This document shows, piece by piece, positions 25,115-34,529 of a stretch of 64,000 nucleotides of DNA (positions are counted from its first letter, which is position 1; every line of letters begins with the position of its first letter). Position numbers and translations under genes: made by a program. This DNA comes from Calditrichia bacterium. GTDB taxonomy: Bacteria; Calditrichota; Calditrichia; RBG-13-44-9; J075. The stretch is from assembly GCA_020635015.1 (NCBI GenBank), contig JACKAP010000002.1:124001-188000 (forward strand), read 5' to 3'. The notes under the pieces were generated by a model. The model was given only the letters and a program-made list of their open reading frames with translations. It did not search any database and was not told where the DNA came from.

Positions 25115-26404
25115 TTATCCATCCATCTCCCCATCCCCCCGCAGATCCCTTAACAACCGCTTAAATCCCGCCTGATATGAATCATGATCTTTCCAGTTGG
25201 TAAAATTCCCAATATGCCGGGTGCGCCGGATATCCTTTCCCCAGACCATATCAGTTTCCATCACCGCATTATCTAAGCGGATGGGGAATAATACTGTGTG
25301 TGTTAGAGTCTCCTTGTCAAAAGCGGTTTCTACTTCTTTTTCTACCCATTTACTATTGATCGAGTTTTCCGAAAGAATCAACAGCAGTTTATCATAGATG
25401 CGGATAGATTCATCAAGGGTATGCCTTATCTTATCGCCGATCTTCATATCCTCTGGGGCAAACCAGCAGCGAACTCCTTCGCTTTGCAGATCTGCATATA
25501 AACGTTTTGCAAAATCTTCATCTTTACTGGAATAGCTAATGAAACAGGAATAAAATTCAAATGCTTGTTTTTCCCAAAAAAGAAAGGGAATTTGTGCAAT
25601 AAACTCATCAGATAACCCACAACCACGTAAGAAGACATCTGGGAGTTTACCAGATTTTATCAGAGTCATCTGATCGATAATACTCGGTCCGCCATGTTCA
25701 CTCTCATCTAAATCCTTTGCACCAAATAATATAGTATTCCCCAAGACTATTTCAGATATATAGGCTGCATAAAATTTACCTCCACTAAGATTTGCTCCAT
25801 AAAAATTGGTTTTGACGAGCATAGCGCCACGGAGATTGCTTCCCCTCAGATCAGCTTCACTGAAATCGGTTCCGCTAAGATCGGCTTCTTGAAGATTAGC
25901 CCTTCGTAGATTTGCGCCGATAAAGTATGCTCTATTTAAATTGGCTCCAATAAACTTAGCTTTGTTGAGTTTGGATTCAGCCAGGTTGGTTCCGCTTAGA
26001 TTAGCTTTATTGAAATTGGTGCCCCTTAGATCAGTTTCGGATAAATCAGCCCCACTTAAATCAGCACCACTTAGATTTGCACTACTAAGTTTGGCATATT
26101 TGAGATTCGCTTTGCCGAGATAAGCTCCACGTGAATCTGTGCCCATTAGATTTGTCATTATGAGTCTGGCATTGCTTAGATTCACCTGCCTGAGGTCTGC
26201 TTCACTGAAATCTGCATCATTGAAGTTACTCTCAAATAGATAAGCTCCCTTGAGATCAGCATTATTAAAATTGACTCTTTGTAAATCAACTTTGGGAAGA
26301 TTAACTATACTAAGATCGGGTTTAATAACCGGATTATCTATCCGCCATTGATTCCAAAATTCAACACCCTTCTTTAAAATTGCTAAATGTTCCGGATTTG
26401 CCAT
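25115..26404 (-). CDS. Pentapeptide-repeat protein with C-terminal TIR domain (copy 1, intact)
   Basis: The 429-residue protein begins MANPEHLAILKKGVEFWNQW, then about 35 pentapeptide repeats of A(D/N)LXX type (residues 40-235) that form a right-handed beta-helix. A bridge with FLRGCGLSDEFIAQIPFLFW leads to a TIR domain from about residue 283 (EFYSCFISYSSKDEDFAKRL). The domain contains LQSEGVRCWFAPEDMKIGD and the SENSINSKWVEKEVE segment with Trp353 and Glu357, where NADase TIRs keep the catalytic glutamate. Bacterial TIR domains often cleave NAD+ in antiphage defence; pentapeptide helices often mediate binding. An antiphage role is inference. A degraded paralogue follows upstream at 26449-27618. 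Confidence 0.88.
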   Translation of the reverse strand: MANPEHLAILKKGVEFWNQWRIDNPVIKPDLSIVNLPKVDLQRVNFNNADLKGAYLFESNFNDADFSEADLRQVNLSNARLIMTNLMGTDSRGAYLGKANLKYAKLSSANLSGADLSGADLSETDLRGTNFNKANLSGTNLAESKLNKAKFIGANLNRAYFIGANLRRANLQEADLSGTDFSEADLRGSNLRGAMLVKTNFYGANLSGGKFYAAYISEIVLGNTILFGAKDLDESEHGGPSIIDQMTLIKSGKLPDVFLRGCGLSDEFIAQIPFLFWEKQAFEFYSCFISYSSKDEDFAKRLYADLQSEGVRCWFAPEDMKIGDKIRHTLDESIRIYDKLLLILSENSINSKWVEKEVETAFDKETLTHTVLFPIRLDNAVMETDMVWGKDIRRTRHIGNFTNWKDHDSYQAGFKRLLRDLRGDGEMDG

Positions 26405-26448
26405 AGACGTATTCTTTAGTTTTGTTTAACTTAATTAATATTGCTCTT

Positions 26449-27618
26449 TTATTTTGATCTCTGATCCCCTCTTAAATCCTTCAAAAGTCGCTGAAATGCT
26501 TTCTGATAGGCATCATGCTTCTTCCAGAGAGTAAAATCGCCAATATGCCGTGTGCGCCGGATATCCGCCGCCCAGGAAGTGTCGGTATCCATCACCCTGC
26601 TATCTAAGCGGATGGGAAATAAAATAAGGTGTTTGTTCCGCTGTTCTTTCCCAAATGCGGTTTCCACTTCTTTTTCCACCCAGGTGCTATTGATTGAGTT
26701 CTCCGATAGGATCAGAAGAAGTTTATCATACATGCGGATGGATTCATCAATACGCTGTCGTATCTTATCGCCAATCTTCATATCTTCCGGGGCAAACCAG
26801 CAGCGCACACCTTCGCTTTGCAGATCGGCATGTAGTCGTTTGGCGAAATCTTCATCCTTGCTGGAATAGCTGATGAAGCAGGAATAGAACTCAAAAGCTT
26901 GCTTTTGCCAGAACAGAAGCGGGATTTGAGCGATAAAATCATCCGACAAGCCGCAGCCGCGCAAGAAAGATTCCGGAAGTTTGCCGGATCTGAACCAGGG
27001 TCATTTGATCAATGAAGCTGGGTCCGTAATGGCTATGCACTTATCAAACATTTTAGCCTCTTTTAGAGATGTATCTACGAAACTGTCTTCCAAAGAAATT
27101 ACACACTCGGAGATTGGCACCGGCAAAGAATTGGCATTTTGAAATTGGCACCGCTGAGATTAGCACCGCTGAGATCGGCATTGCTCAGATCGGCATTGAA
27201 ATCAGATTCGGCAAGGAAGGTACCGCTAAGGTCAGCACCGCGGAGATCTGGTGCTTCTGAGATCGGCATTATCTGGCTCGCCGGAGATCGGCACCAGGTT
27301 TGGAAACGATGAGAAAGGTTTCGCGAATTTCCAGCAAAATAAATCGGCACCAATGAAATTGGAACTGCGGAGTTTGGCATCTCGCAGATCAGCACCGCGG
27401 AGATCAAGCACCGCTGAGATCATAATGTTTAGATTGGCATCGCTGAGATTGACACTACTGAGATTGGCACCGCGGAGATTTTCAACGCGGAGATCGGCAC
27501 CGCTAAGATCGGCACCGCGGAGATCGGCATTGCTGAGATTGACATATTATTTATTGCGCCATTGATTCCAGTGTTTATGACCATTCTTCAATATCTCAAG
27601 ATGTTTGGGATTTGCCAT
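26449..27618 (-). pseudogene. Pentapeptide-TIR protein (copy 2, frameshifted)
   Basis: The start ATG at 27618 has GGAGG upstream and begins MANPKHLEILKNGHKHWNQW, like copy 1. The frame stops after 23 codons. Pentapeptide repeats (NLSNADLRGADLSGADLR and others) continue in shifting frames between about 27545 and 27100. The TIR part is then intact from about 26964 to 26449, starting MRGCGLSDDFIAQIPLLFW and closely matching copy 1. At least four indels are needed to restore it. Because indels are common right of 27 kb, it may be intact in the organism; true decay is equally possible. It is annotated as pseudogene because several lesions cluster in the repeat array. Confidence 0.75.
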
Positions 27619-28305
27619 AACGCCTCCTACTCGGCATGGAAAATCAATATTCAAACAGCGGAATCATCTTCTTGATTATTTTTTTGAATATAGAATAATA
27701 ATCGTTTCATTATCAACAGTCATTAAAATTGTCTCGAAACGTTCCTGATGAAAATACTTACTTGTTCAAAAATCTGTTGATGCAACACAAATAGCCGCTC
27801 TACTTGCGTATTCAACCCGACCTGTAAAGTATCCGGCAAGCTGTCAAAACATAGACCGTGAATCTAGCATTGCAATACACATAATCATCGTACGTGGCTT
27901 GCCATAACGCCCAAAAATCGCCGTGATTATTTGAATTTCATGGTGGGTTTATACGGTTTTGTAAGGCCTTGCTATCAGGTAAGCCACAGAGTGGAACCTG
28001 GCCGCTATCTCTACAATAACAGCAGACGCTTACAAGGGGATACCCTGTATCGGAAGGATTTCGCTGGGAGGTATCCATCTCGAATTGGGGATGGAGTTGA
28101 TCCGCCGGAGATTATTCGCGATAATAAAGACGCATTTCGCCATGACGATACCTGAATAACGAACAACACCGGCTGATCGATCGTTTAAGTAAATCTTGAT
28201 TACCGCATCTGAAAACTGATAACGGACAATCAACTGCCCGGTCGGTTAATGGCACTGACAACTGACAACTACCTGCTGATCAGTATCCACTGATCACTAC
28301 GCCCC
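27619..28305. other. Gene-poor region
   Basis: This is about 690 bp without a convincing gene. It contains AT-rich DNA up to about 27920, an unrecognised short frame at 27931-28155, and ACTGACAACTGACAAC words at 28248-28272 like those at 15993-16018. It separates the TIR pair from comM. Confidence 0.5.
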
Positions 28306-29846
28306 CTACCCCACCCATAATTTCCGGTCCAAACTCCGATACTGAATCGCCTCGCTGATAAACTGCGGCTGGATCTGTTCCTGCCCCTCCAGATCGGCGA
28401 TGGTGCGCGCCACTTTCAAAATCCGGTCGTAGGCCCGGGCGGAGAGCCCCAGTTGGTTCATAGCCTGCTTGAGCAATCCCTGACCGGCCTCATCCACCCG
28501 GCAGTGAGTGCGGAGGTCTTTGGGCTGCATGTCGGCATTGCAAAACAGGTGGGGACTTTCCCGGAAGCGGGCATGCTGGGTTTCCCGGGCCCGTTGCACC
28601 CGGGCGCGGATCACTGCCGAGGTCTCTCCCCCGGCGCCATCGCTGAGTTCCTGATATTTTACGGCCGGCACTTCGATCTGGATATCGATCCGGTCCAACA
28701 GCGGCCCGCTGATCCGCGCCACGTAGCGCTGGATCAGCGGCGGGGCGCAGGCGCATTCTTTGAGGGGATCGGTGGCGTAGCCGCAGGGACAGGGATTCAT
28801 CGCCGCCGCCAGCATGATGCTCGCCGGATAAGTGATCGACAGCGCCGCCCGGGCGATGGTCACCTTGCCGTCCTCTAACGGCTGGCGCAGCACCTCCAGC
28901 ACATTCTTCTTGAACTCCGGCAGCTCATCCAGGAACAGCACCCCATGATGGCTGAGGCTGACCTCCCCGGCCGGGGGTATTTGCCCCCTCCCACGAGACC
29001 TGCATCACTTGATTGTATGGTGCGGCGCGCGGAAGGGACGGATGGCGACCATCGCCTGATTATGAGGCAGCATCCCGGCGACGGAATGGATTTTAGTGGT
29101 CTCCAGCGCCTCCTCCATGCTCAGGGCGGGCAGGATGGTGGGCAGACGCTTGGCCAGCATGGTCTTGCCGGATCCGGGCGGGCCAATCATGATGATGTTA
29201 TGACCCCCCGCCGCCGCCACCTCCAGGGCACGCTTGACGTGGGCCTGGCCTTTCACGTCTGCGAAATCGACTCCGTAGAGCTGGTGATTTTGGAAGATCG
29301 CCTCCATATCCACCTGGTAAGGGGCAACCTCCTCCTCGTGATTCAGAAAATCCACTGCCTGACGAAGGGTTTCCACCGGATAGATATCCAGTTCCTCCAC
29401 CATCGCCGCTTCCCGGGCGTTGGCGGCCGGCACCACCATTCCGCGCAGGCCCTTCTCCCGAGCCTGCCAGGCCATGGAGAGCGCCCCGTGCACCGGGCGC
29501 AGGGTGCCGTCCAGGGCCATCTCGCCGATGATGATGTGATCGTTCAATCGCGCCTCGGCAATCTGCCCCAGCGCTGCCAGAATGCCGATGGCGATTGGCA
29601 GATCGTACCCGCGCCCTCTTTGCGAATATCCGCCGGCGCCAGGTTGATGGTGATGCGCTTCTGGGGAAAATTATAACCGCTGTTCTTGATCGCCGACATC
29701 ACCCGCTCCCGGCTCTCCTTCACCGCCGAGTCCGGCAGGCCCACCAGGGCGAAATTCATCAACCCTTGCTCCAGGCTGGATTCCACCTCCACCAGGTAGG
29801 CGTCAATCCCCATTAGTGCGGCTGAGAGTACTCTTGATAGCATCAT
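28306..29846 (-). CDS. comM: ComM/YifB AAA+ Mg-chelatase-like ATPase (frameshifted)
   Basis: The restored protein is about 513 residues, the family's usual length. It starts MMLSRVLSAALMGIDAYLVE with AAAGGTGA upstream. N-terminal MNFALVGLPDSAVKESRERV and FPQKRITINLAPADIRKEGAG are classic. The Walker A motif is GPPGSGKTMLAKRLPTILP, followed by HSVAG and FRAPHHT, Walker B LFLDELPEF, and the C-terminal NPCPCGY and RLSARAYDRILKVARTIADL regions. ComM drives branch migration of DNA during natural transformation. Three indels break it: a missing C near 29608, an extra base near 29005 and a missing base near 28970. They are most simply consensus errors. Confidence 0.9.
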
Positions 29847-29875
29847 TTCACCTTTACGTATGATCTATACTCGAA

Positions 29876-30412
29876 ATAGAACGCGGATGACGCGGATTTA
29901 CGCGGAGAACTGACAGGTTAAAGGCATTCTCAAGCTTAACTCAATTTCTGATGACTAATCGTTCGGTCTTTGAAAGAGCTACTTTTTTTTGTGTATACTT
30001 TGCGTCTGAATTCTGCTTTTTTGCCGAAATTTAACAGAAGACCAAATTCAAATTGAGTGGCTTTTAGGTAATTGATGAGCTTGAAATTCATGCTCTTTTG
30101 CACAATCGACCAGCAGCTTTTAATTCAACAATGACAATATTTTCAACCACTATATCTGCAAAATATTCACCAACGATACTTCATTCCGATACCGAACTTT
30201 AATCGGGTTTTGTTGCTTCACTGAATGACTAAGTTCATTCAATTCTTTCGTTAATGCATTTTCATATACCCGTTCCAGAAATCCAAAGCCTAAAGCATTA
30301 TTAACTTTATAAAAAGCTTTAATAATATTTTTCGTAACCTGATTCGGATTCATCATTTCCAACCCCTTTGTAGTTCAATCTGCATAAATCTGCCAATCCG
30401 CGTAATCCATGA
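29876..30412. repeat. Partial GCAGATTT-family arms flanking the GxxExxY gene
   Basis: GAACGCGGATGACGCGGATTTACGCGGAG (left, 29879-29907, given here as key words GAACGCGGATGACGCGG) and the opposite-facing AATCTGCATAAATCTGCC with AATCCGCGTAATCC (right, 30376-30410) are weakly complementary. They use the words of the 56869-57060 and 20274-20694 repeats. They bracket the broken GxxExxY gene. Confidence 0.5.
29936..30356 (-). pseudogene. GxxExxY family protein (frameshifted)
   Basis: The gene starts at ATG 30356 (MMNPNQVTKNIIKAFYKVNN) and contains the defining motif in LGFGFLERVYENAL. The frame breaks near 30160. Downstream frames continue the family with EYFADIVVENIVIVELKAAG, then QLPKS, and LLLNFGKKAEFRRKVY near 29995. 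The D...E-x-K arrangement (Asp in FADIVV, Glu and Lys in VELKA) is the signature of PD-(D/E)XK nucleases, so a nuclease-like fold is plausible but not proven. Restored length would be about 130 residues, normal for the family. Two or more indels separate the parts; real decay or sequence error are both possible. Confidence 0.7.
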
Positions 30413-30568
30413 AGCCAAGTCAGCAACACCAGCCTCATTTATATATTCACCTCAATCCCCATAATTCAGAAAAATAATTGAAAATAACCGGCATTGTTTT
30501 TCCGCCGATGTTGTGGTATAATCTCCTCCGGGAGAGAGGGTCATCCGATTGATTATCGAGGAGCGGTT

Positions 30569-31234
30569 ATGGAAAATTTTGCCATTGAAAATTTTATTGC
30601 AATGATCGTTTTAAGCTACCTGTTGGGATCGCTTCCCACCAGCATTATCGCCGGGAAATTGCTTAAGGGGATTGATATCCGCAAGGAAGGCAGCGGAAAT
30701 GCCGGCGCCACCAATGTCTTCCGGGTGCTTGGCCCCAAAGCAGGCATCACGGTGATGCTGATCGACATGCTCAAGGGGCTGATCCCGGTGATCTGGTTCG
30801 CACCGCTTGGTGCCAACAGTGGACTGCTGGGATGGGAGATGATCAATTACCAGATCCTGGCCGGGCTGGCGGCGGTGTTCGGGCATATCTGGACCATCTT
30901 CGCCGGATTCCGCGGGGGCAAGGGGGTGGCCACCGGGGCGGGCATGATTATCGGACTGGGCCCCTGGGCGGTGCTGATCTGCATCATCGTGTTTGGTATT
31001 ACCGTCGCTGCCACCCGCTATATCTCCCTGGGATCGATCCTGGCTTCCCTCACCTTCATGGCGGTGATCCTGGTGCAGCGGTTCGTGCTGGGCCAGGAAG
31101 TGCCGATGCAAATGCTGATTTTCAGCATCTTCATCCCGGCCCTGATCATCTTCACCCACCGCGCCAATGTGCGGCGCCTGCTGAAGGGTGAGGAAAACAA
31201 AATGGCGTTTTGGGGGAAGCGCGGGGCGAAGTGA
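30569..31234 (+). CDS. plsY: Acyl-phosphate:glycerol-3-phosphate acyltransferase PlsY
   Basis: The protein has 221 residues from ATG 30569, with CGAGGAG upstream. Its multi-pass membrane profile and motifs fit PlsY: YLLGSLPTSIIAGKLLKGID, then RKEGSGNAGATNVFRVLG, and HIWTIFAGFRGGKGVATGAG in the second cytoplasmic loop. PlsY acylates glycerol-3-phosphate using acyl-phosphate in the first step of phospholipid synthesis. gpsA, which makes its substrate, lies two genes downstream, so plsY-purC-gpsA form a partly lipid-oriented cluster. The C-terminal tail is basic. Confidence 0.95.
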   Translation: MENFAIENFIAMIVLSYLLGSLPTSIIAGKLLKGIDIRKEGSGNAGATNVFRVLGPKAGITVMLIDMLKGLIPVIWFAPLGANSGLLGWEMINYQILAGLAAVFGHIWTIFAGFRGGKGVATGAGMIIGLGPWAVLICIIVFGITVAATRYISLGSILASLTFMAVILVQRFVLGQEVPMQMLIFSIFIPALIIFTHRANVRRLLKGEENKMAFWGKRGAK

Positions 31235-31492
31235 GTATATTGAGTGCGTGGAGTGAGTGCGGGTGCGTGAGTGCGGTGCGGAGTGCGGAGTGCGGAGTGC
31301 AAAAGATAATAAATATCGTGAGCGGAGCGAACAATCGTGAGCGGAGCGAACAAACATCGCGAAGTGAGCAAATATCGTGAGCAAAGCGAACAAACATCGC
31401 GAGCGATAGCGAGCTAACATCATCGCGAGCGCGAGCGCCAGCGAACAAACATCGCGAGCGATAGCGAGCTAATATCGTGAGCAAAGCGAACC
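31229..31492. repeat. GAGTGCG tandem words followed by GTGAGCGAAGCGAACAAA repeats
   Basis: GGAGTGCGGAGTGCGGAGTGC occurs at about 31270-31300. From 31311 to 31492, irregular copies of ATCGTGAGCGGAGCGAAC and ATCGCGAGCGATAGCGAGC follow. The second part is the same family as the 61-bp tandem at 10209-10436. It fills the plsY-purC gap. Confidence 0.8.
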
Positions 31493-31510
31493 AAACTAAA
31501 AGGATCAATC

Positions 31511-32392
31511 GTGGATAAGGTTGTCAAAATTACCGAGATCCCCGGAGCCAGACTGCTCAACCGGGGAAAAGTGCGCGATATTTACGATGCCGGCGATCAC
31601 CTGCTGATCGTCACTACCGACCGGATCTCTGCTTTCGATGTGGTGATGGATCAGGGCATTCCCGGCAAGGGCATCGTGCTGACCCAGATCTCCAAGTTCT
31701 GGTTTTCCCAAACCGCTGATATCGTCAAAAATCACTTCATCACCGACATAGTAGCCGATTTTCCCGCCCCGTTTAACCAATACCAAGAGATGCTCGCCGG
31801 CCGCGCCATGCTGGTCAAGAAAGCCCGGCCGCTGCCGGTGGAATGTATCGTGCGCGGCTACCTGGCCGGCTCCGGCTGGAAAGAATACCGCCAGTCCGGC
31901 ACCCTGCATGCGATGGCCCTTCCGCAAGGCCTGCAAAACTCCTCTCGGCTGCCCGAGCCGGTCTTCACCCCTTCCACCAAGGCGGAACAGGGGCTGCACG
32001 ATGAAAACATCACCTTCGAGCAGATGCTGCATCTGGTCGACCGAGCGACCGCCGAGAAAGTGCGAGAGGTCAGCCTGAGCATATACCAACGGGCAGTCGG
32101 CATCGCCGAAGCCAAAGGCATCATCATCGCCGACACCAAGTTTGAGTTTGGCACCCTGGACGGCGAGATCATTCTGATCGACGAAGTGCTCACCCCGGAC
32201 TCTTCGCGCTTCTGGCCGAAGTCGCGCAATACCAGCCCGGGAAGTCGCAGCCGAGCTACGACAAGCAGTATCTGCGCGACTACCTGGAAACCCTCGACTG
32301 GGGCAAAACCCTCCCCGCCGCAACTGCCGGAGGAGATCGTGCGCAATACCGCCAAGAAATACAAAGAAATTCTGGAAATTCTGAAAGGCTGA
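31511..32392 (+). CDS. purC: Phosphoribosylaminoimidazole-succinocarboxamide synthase (compensated frameshifts)
   Basis: Starts at GTG 31511 with AAGGATC upstream. SAICAR synthetase motifs include LLNRGKVRDIYDAGDHLLIV, TDRISAFDVVMDQGIPGKG, LPVECIVRGYLAGSGWKEY and FEFGTLDGEIILIDEVLTPDSSRFW. The frame stays open to the stop, but residues after FWP (from about 32216) are nonsense until PPQLPEEIVRNTAKKYKEIL. Another frame there gives the expected EVAQYQPGKSQPSYDKQYL. A missing base near 32216 and two more near 32300-32310 explain this. Normal length is about 295 residues. The enzyme makes SAICAR in purine synthesis; purM is 4 kb downstream on the other strand. Confidence 0.93.
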   Translation: MDKVVKITEIPGARLLNRGKVRDIYDAGDHLLIVTTDRISAFDVVMDQGIPGKGIVLTQISKFWFSQTADIVKNHFITDIVADFPAPFNQYQEMLAGRAMLVKKARPLPVECIVRGYLAGSGWKEYRQSGTLHAMALPQGLQNSSRLPEPVFTPSTKAEQGLHDENITFEQMLHLVDRATAEKVREVSLSIYQRAVGIAEAKGIIIADTKFEFGTLDGEIILIDEVLTPDSSRFWPKSRNTSPGSRSRATTSSICATTWKPSTGAKPSPPQLPEEIVRNTAKKYKEILEILKG

Positions 32393-32396
32393 GATC

Positions 32397-33397
32397 ATGC
32401 CGCAACCCATATCCGTAATCGGCGCGGGCAGCTGGGGCACCACGCTGGCGGTTGTCGTCCTGCCAACAAAGGTTATGACACCACCCTCTGGGTATTTGAG
32501 AGCGACCAGCTTGCCCTGCTGGAAAGCGAACGCACCAACCGGAAATATCTCCCCGGGGTGATGTTCCCTGAGAACCTGCGGCTGAGTGGGGATTTGTCCG
32601 CCGCCACCCGCAGCGCCGATTACCTGGTGCTGGTGGTGCCGACCCACGTGATGCGTGAGGTGTGCCGGCGCATCGCGCCGGATGTGCGGCCGGAGCAGAT
32701 TGTCATCAATGCCTCCAAGGGGATCGAGAACGATACCCTCAAGCGCATGTCGGAAGTGATCGGGGAGAACCTGCCGCTGGACAACCGCCACATCGCCACG
32801 CTTTACGGGCCCAGTCATGCTGAAGAGGTCAGTCAGGAGATCCCCACCGCGGTGGTGGCCGCCTCCAGCGACCTGAGCACCGCCCGGCGGGTGCGCGATC
32901 TCTTCCTGACCGACTACTTTCGGGTCTATTCCAGCCAGGACATCATCGGAGTGGAATATGGCGGCTCGCTAAAGAATGTGGTGGCAATTGCCGCCGGCAT
33001 CTGCGACGGCGCCGGCTTCGGCGACAACACCAAGGCGCGCTGCTCACCCGTGCCCTGGCGGAAATTTCACGCATGGGCGTGACGATGGGCGCCCAGCCGG
33101 AGACCTTCGCCGGGCTGTCCGGGATCGGCGACCTGATCGTGACCTGCATGAGCAAGCACAGCCGTAACCGCCATGTCGGCGAGCAGATTGGCAGGGGACG
33201 CACCCTCCAGGAGGTGCTGGACGAGATGGTGATGGTGGCGGAAGGGTGCGCACCACCCGTTCAGTGCACCAGCTTTACCGCCGGCATGGGGTGGAAATGC
33301 CCATCGCCGAGCAGGTCTACCAGGTGCTCTTCCACGACAAAATCCCCATACCGCCATGGCGGAACTGATGACCCGGGATGCCAAGGAAGAAGACTGA
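32397..33397 (+). CDS. gpsA: NAD(P)-dependent glycerol-3-phosphate dehydrogenase (frameshifted)
   Basis: ATG 32397 lies 4 bp after the purC stop with AAAGG upstream. The N-terminus gives ISVIGAGSWGTTLAV (Rossmann loop) and breaks near 32455. The main frame then shows NRKYLPGVMFPENL, LVLVVPTHVMREV, NASKGIENDTLKRMSEV and ATLYGPSHAEEVS. SLKNVVAIAAGICDGAGFGDNTK holds the catalytic lysine. After a break near 33040 the family continues with MGAQPETFAGLSGIGDLIVTC and SRNRHVGEQIGRG. Further breaks lie near 33245-33345, and the native end AELMTRDAKEED stops at 33397. About four to five indels are needed. It supplies sn-glycerol-3-phosphate to PlsY. Confidence 0.9.
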
Positions 33398-33525
33398 ATG
33401 AGTGGATGGGAGGATGGGTAAATGAGTGGATGAGTGAATGGGTTAGACCGCGCAAAATTGTCGTTCCCCATACACGCATACACCCATCAACCCATTCACA
33501 GATTCCCCACAGTCTACTCATTTAT
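33396..33525. repeat. Inverted repeat of ATGAGTGGATGG words
   Basis: The left arm (33397-33446) repeats GAGTGGATGGGAGGATGGGT and ATGAGTGAATGGGTT. The right arm (33474-33525) has CACCCATCAACCCATTCAC and CTACTCATTT. It lies between gpsA and the convergent esterase gene and is related to the CCCATTAA family. Confidence 0.7.
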
Positions 33526-33546
33526 CGCTTTATCCTGAACGCCTTC

Positions 33547-34284
33547 TCAACTTATCTTCTCATGCATCTTATCAATAAAATACGGCAGCATTTCCCGCCA
33601 GGTGGGCCAGTCGTGAGGCATGTCGTGCCCCCAGAGATCCAGCCAGTGGGACACCTGCTTGGCGTGCAAGATCTCAGAGAGCTGCACCGAGGCATGGGGC
33701 GCTTCATAATCGCCCTGACCGCTGGCGATGATGATGCTGCGGCTGCGCATGTGGTTCAGCATATATTCGTCGTTCCAACGGGGAAGGTAATCTACCGGCG
33801 AGTTGAAATAGCAGTTTTCATCGTAATAGCCTTTGCTATAGTATTTCAGGTCGTAGTACCGCTCATCGCGATGGTGCCGGCAAACACGTCCGGGCGGCGG
33901 AAAAAGATGTTGCGCAATGCAGCGCCCCAGCGACGCGCCGGTAGTAACGATCGGCACCGGCCCCTGGCAATCGGTAAAGATAAACGGCACCACCTCCCGC
34001 ATGATATACTCGTTATGCTGCTGGTGGCGGATCGCCTTGTCACGCGGATGCATGTGGTTGTTCAGCCAGCTCTCGCTGTTGATGCTGTTGATCGAATAAA
34101 CCTTGCATTTACCGGCCTCGATCTGCGGCGCCAGGGTGTGGATCATCTGGAACCGCTCGTATTCCAGAAAATCGGCCGCCGCAGTGGGAAACATCAGCAG
34201 GGCAAAGCCGTAATGGCCGTATGCAACCGTGGGCATGTCCTTGTTAAGATTGGGACTCCACCAGGTGTGTATTTCTCGACGCAT
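33547..34284 (-). CDS. Putative esterase (alpha/beta hydrolase), locally frameshifted
   Basis: The protein has about 245 residues from ATG 34284 (MRREIHTWWSPNLNKDMPTV); an earlier in-frame start lies in non-coding DNA. The family is the esterase-D-like set with VAYGHYGFALLMFPTAAADF, SWLNNHMHPRDKAIRHQQ and EYIMREVVPFIF. The nucleophile motif is TTGASLG, a GxSxG variant. The frame there is out of register for about 25 codons. Reading one base over gives AALRNIFFRRPDVFAGTIA, which fits the family, so an insertion near 33930 and a deletion near 33858 compensate each other. C-terminal WLDLWGHDMPHDWPTW supplies the histidine. The substrate is unknown. Confidence 0.8.
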   Translation of the reverse strand: MRREIHTWWSPNLNKDMPTVAYGHYGFALLMFPTAAADFLEYERFQMIHTLAPQIEAGKCKVYSINSINSESWLNNHMHPRDKAIRHQQHNEYIMREVVPFIFTDCQGPVPIVTTGASLGRCIAQHLFPPPGRVCRHHRDERYYDLKYYSKGYYDENCYFNSPVDYLPRWNDEYMLNHMRSRSIIIASGQGDYEAPHASVQLSEILHAKQVSHWLDLWGHDMPHDWPTWREMLPYFIDKMHEKIS

Positions 34285-34341
34285 TTTCAACTCTCCATCG
34301 TTATATTTTAAGCATTTGTTAACAGTTTGGTGAATACATTG

Positions 34342-34423
34342 TGCCACAGAGGCACAGAGATCACAGAGTTTCGGTTCTCAGTAATCGCTTGCCATTCTCT
34401 GTGAACTCTGTGTCTCTGTGGCA
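34342..34423. repeat. Inverted repeat, CACAGAG family
   Basis: The left arm GTGCCACAGAGGCACAGAG (34341-34370) and right arm CTCTGTGTCTCTGTGGCA (to 34423) form a hairpin in the divergent region between the esterase and the ammonia-lyase. The loop contains GGTTCTCAGTAA, as does the copy at 37604-37680 in similar form. Confidence 0.8.
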
Positions 34424-34529
34424 AAAAAGCACAAGAAAAGGTTGACCTATCAACTATCAGGCGCGATCATGTTTACTAAATATTGGGTTGAAAATCAAGG
34501 GTTATTTTATCATACGGAAAGGATCATCG

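Noticed and set aside
27931..28155. Short plus-strand frame in the gap before comM
   Set aside because: No ribosome site, no recognised motif, and composition unlike the neighbours.
31505..32818. 437-codon minus-strand frame over purC and gpsA
   Set aside because: Antisense of two well-recognised genes; no family motif in its own translation.
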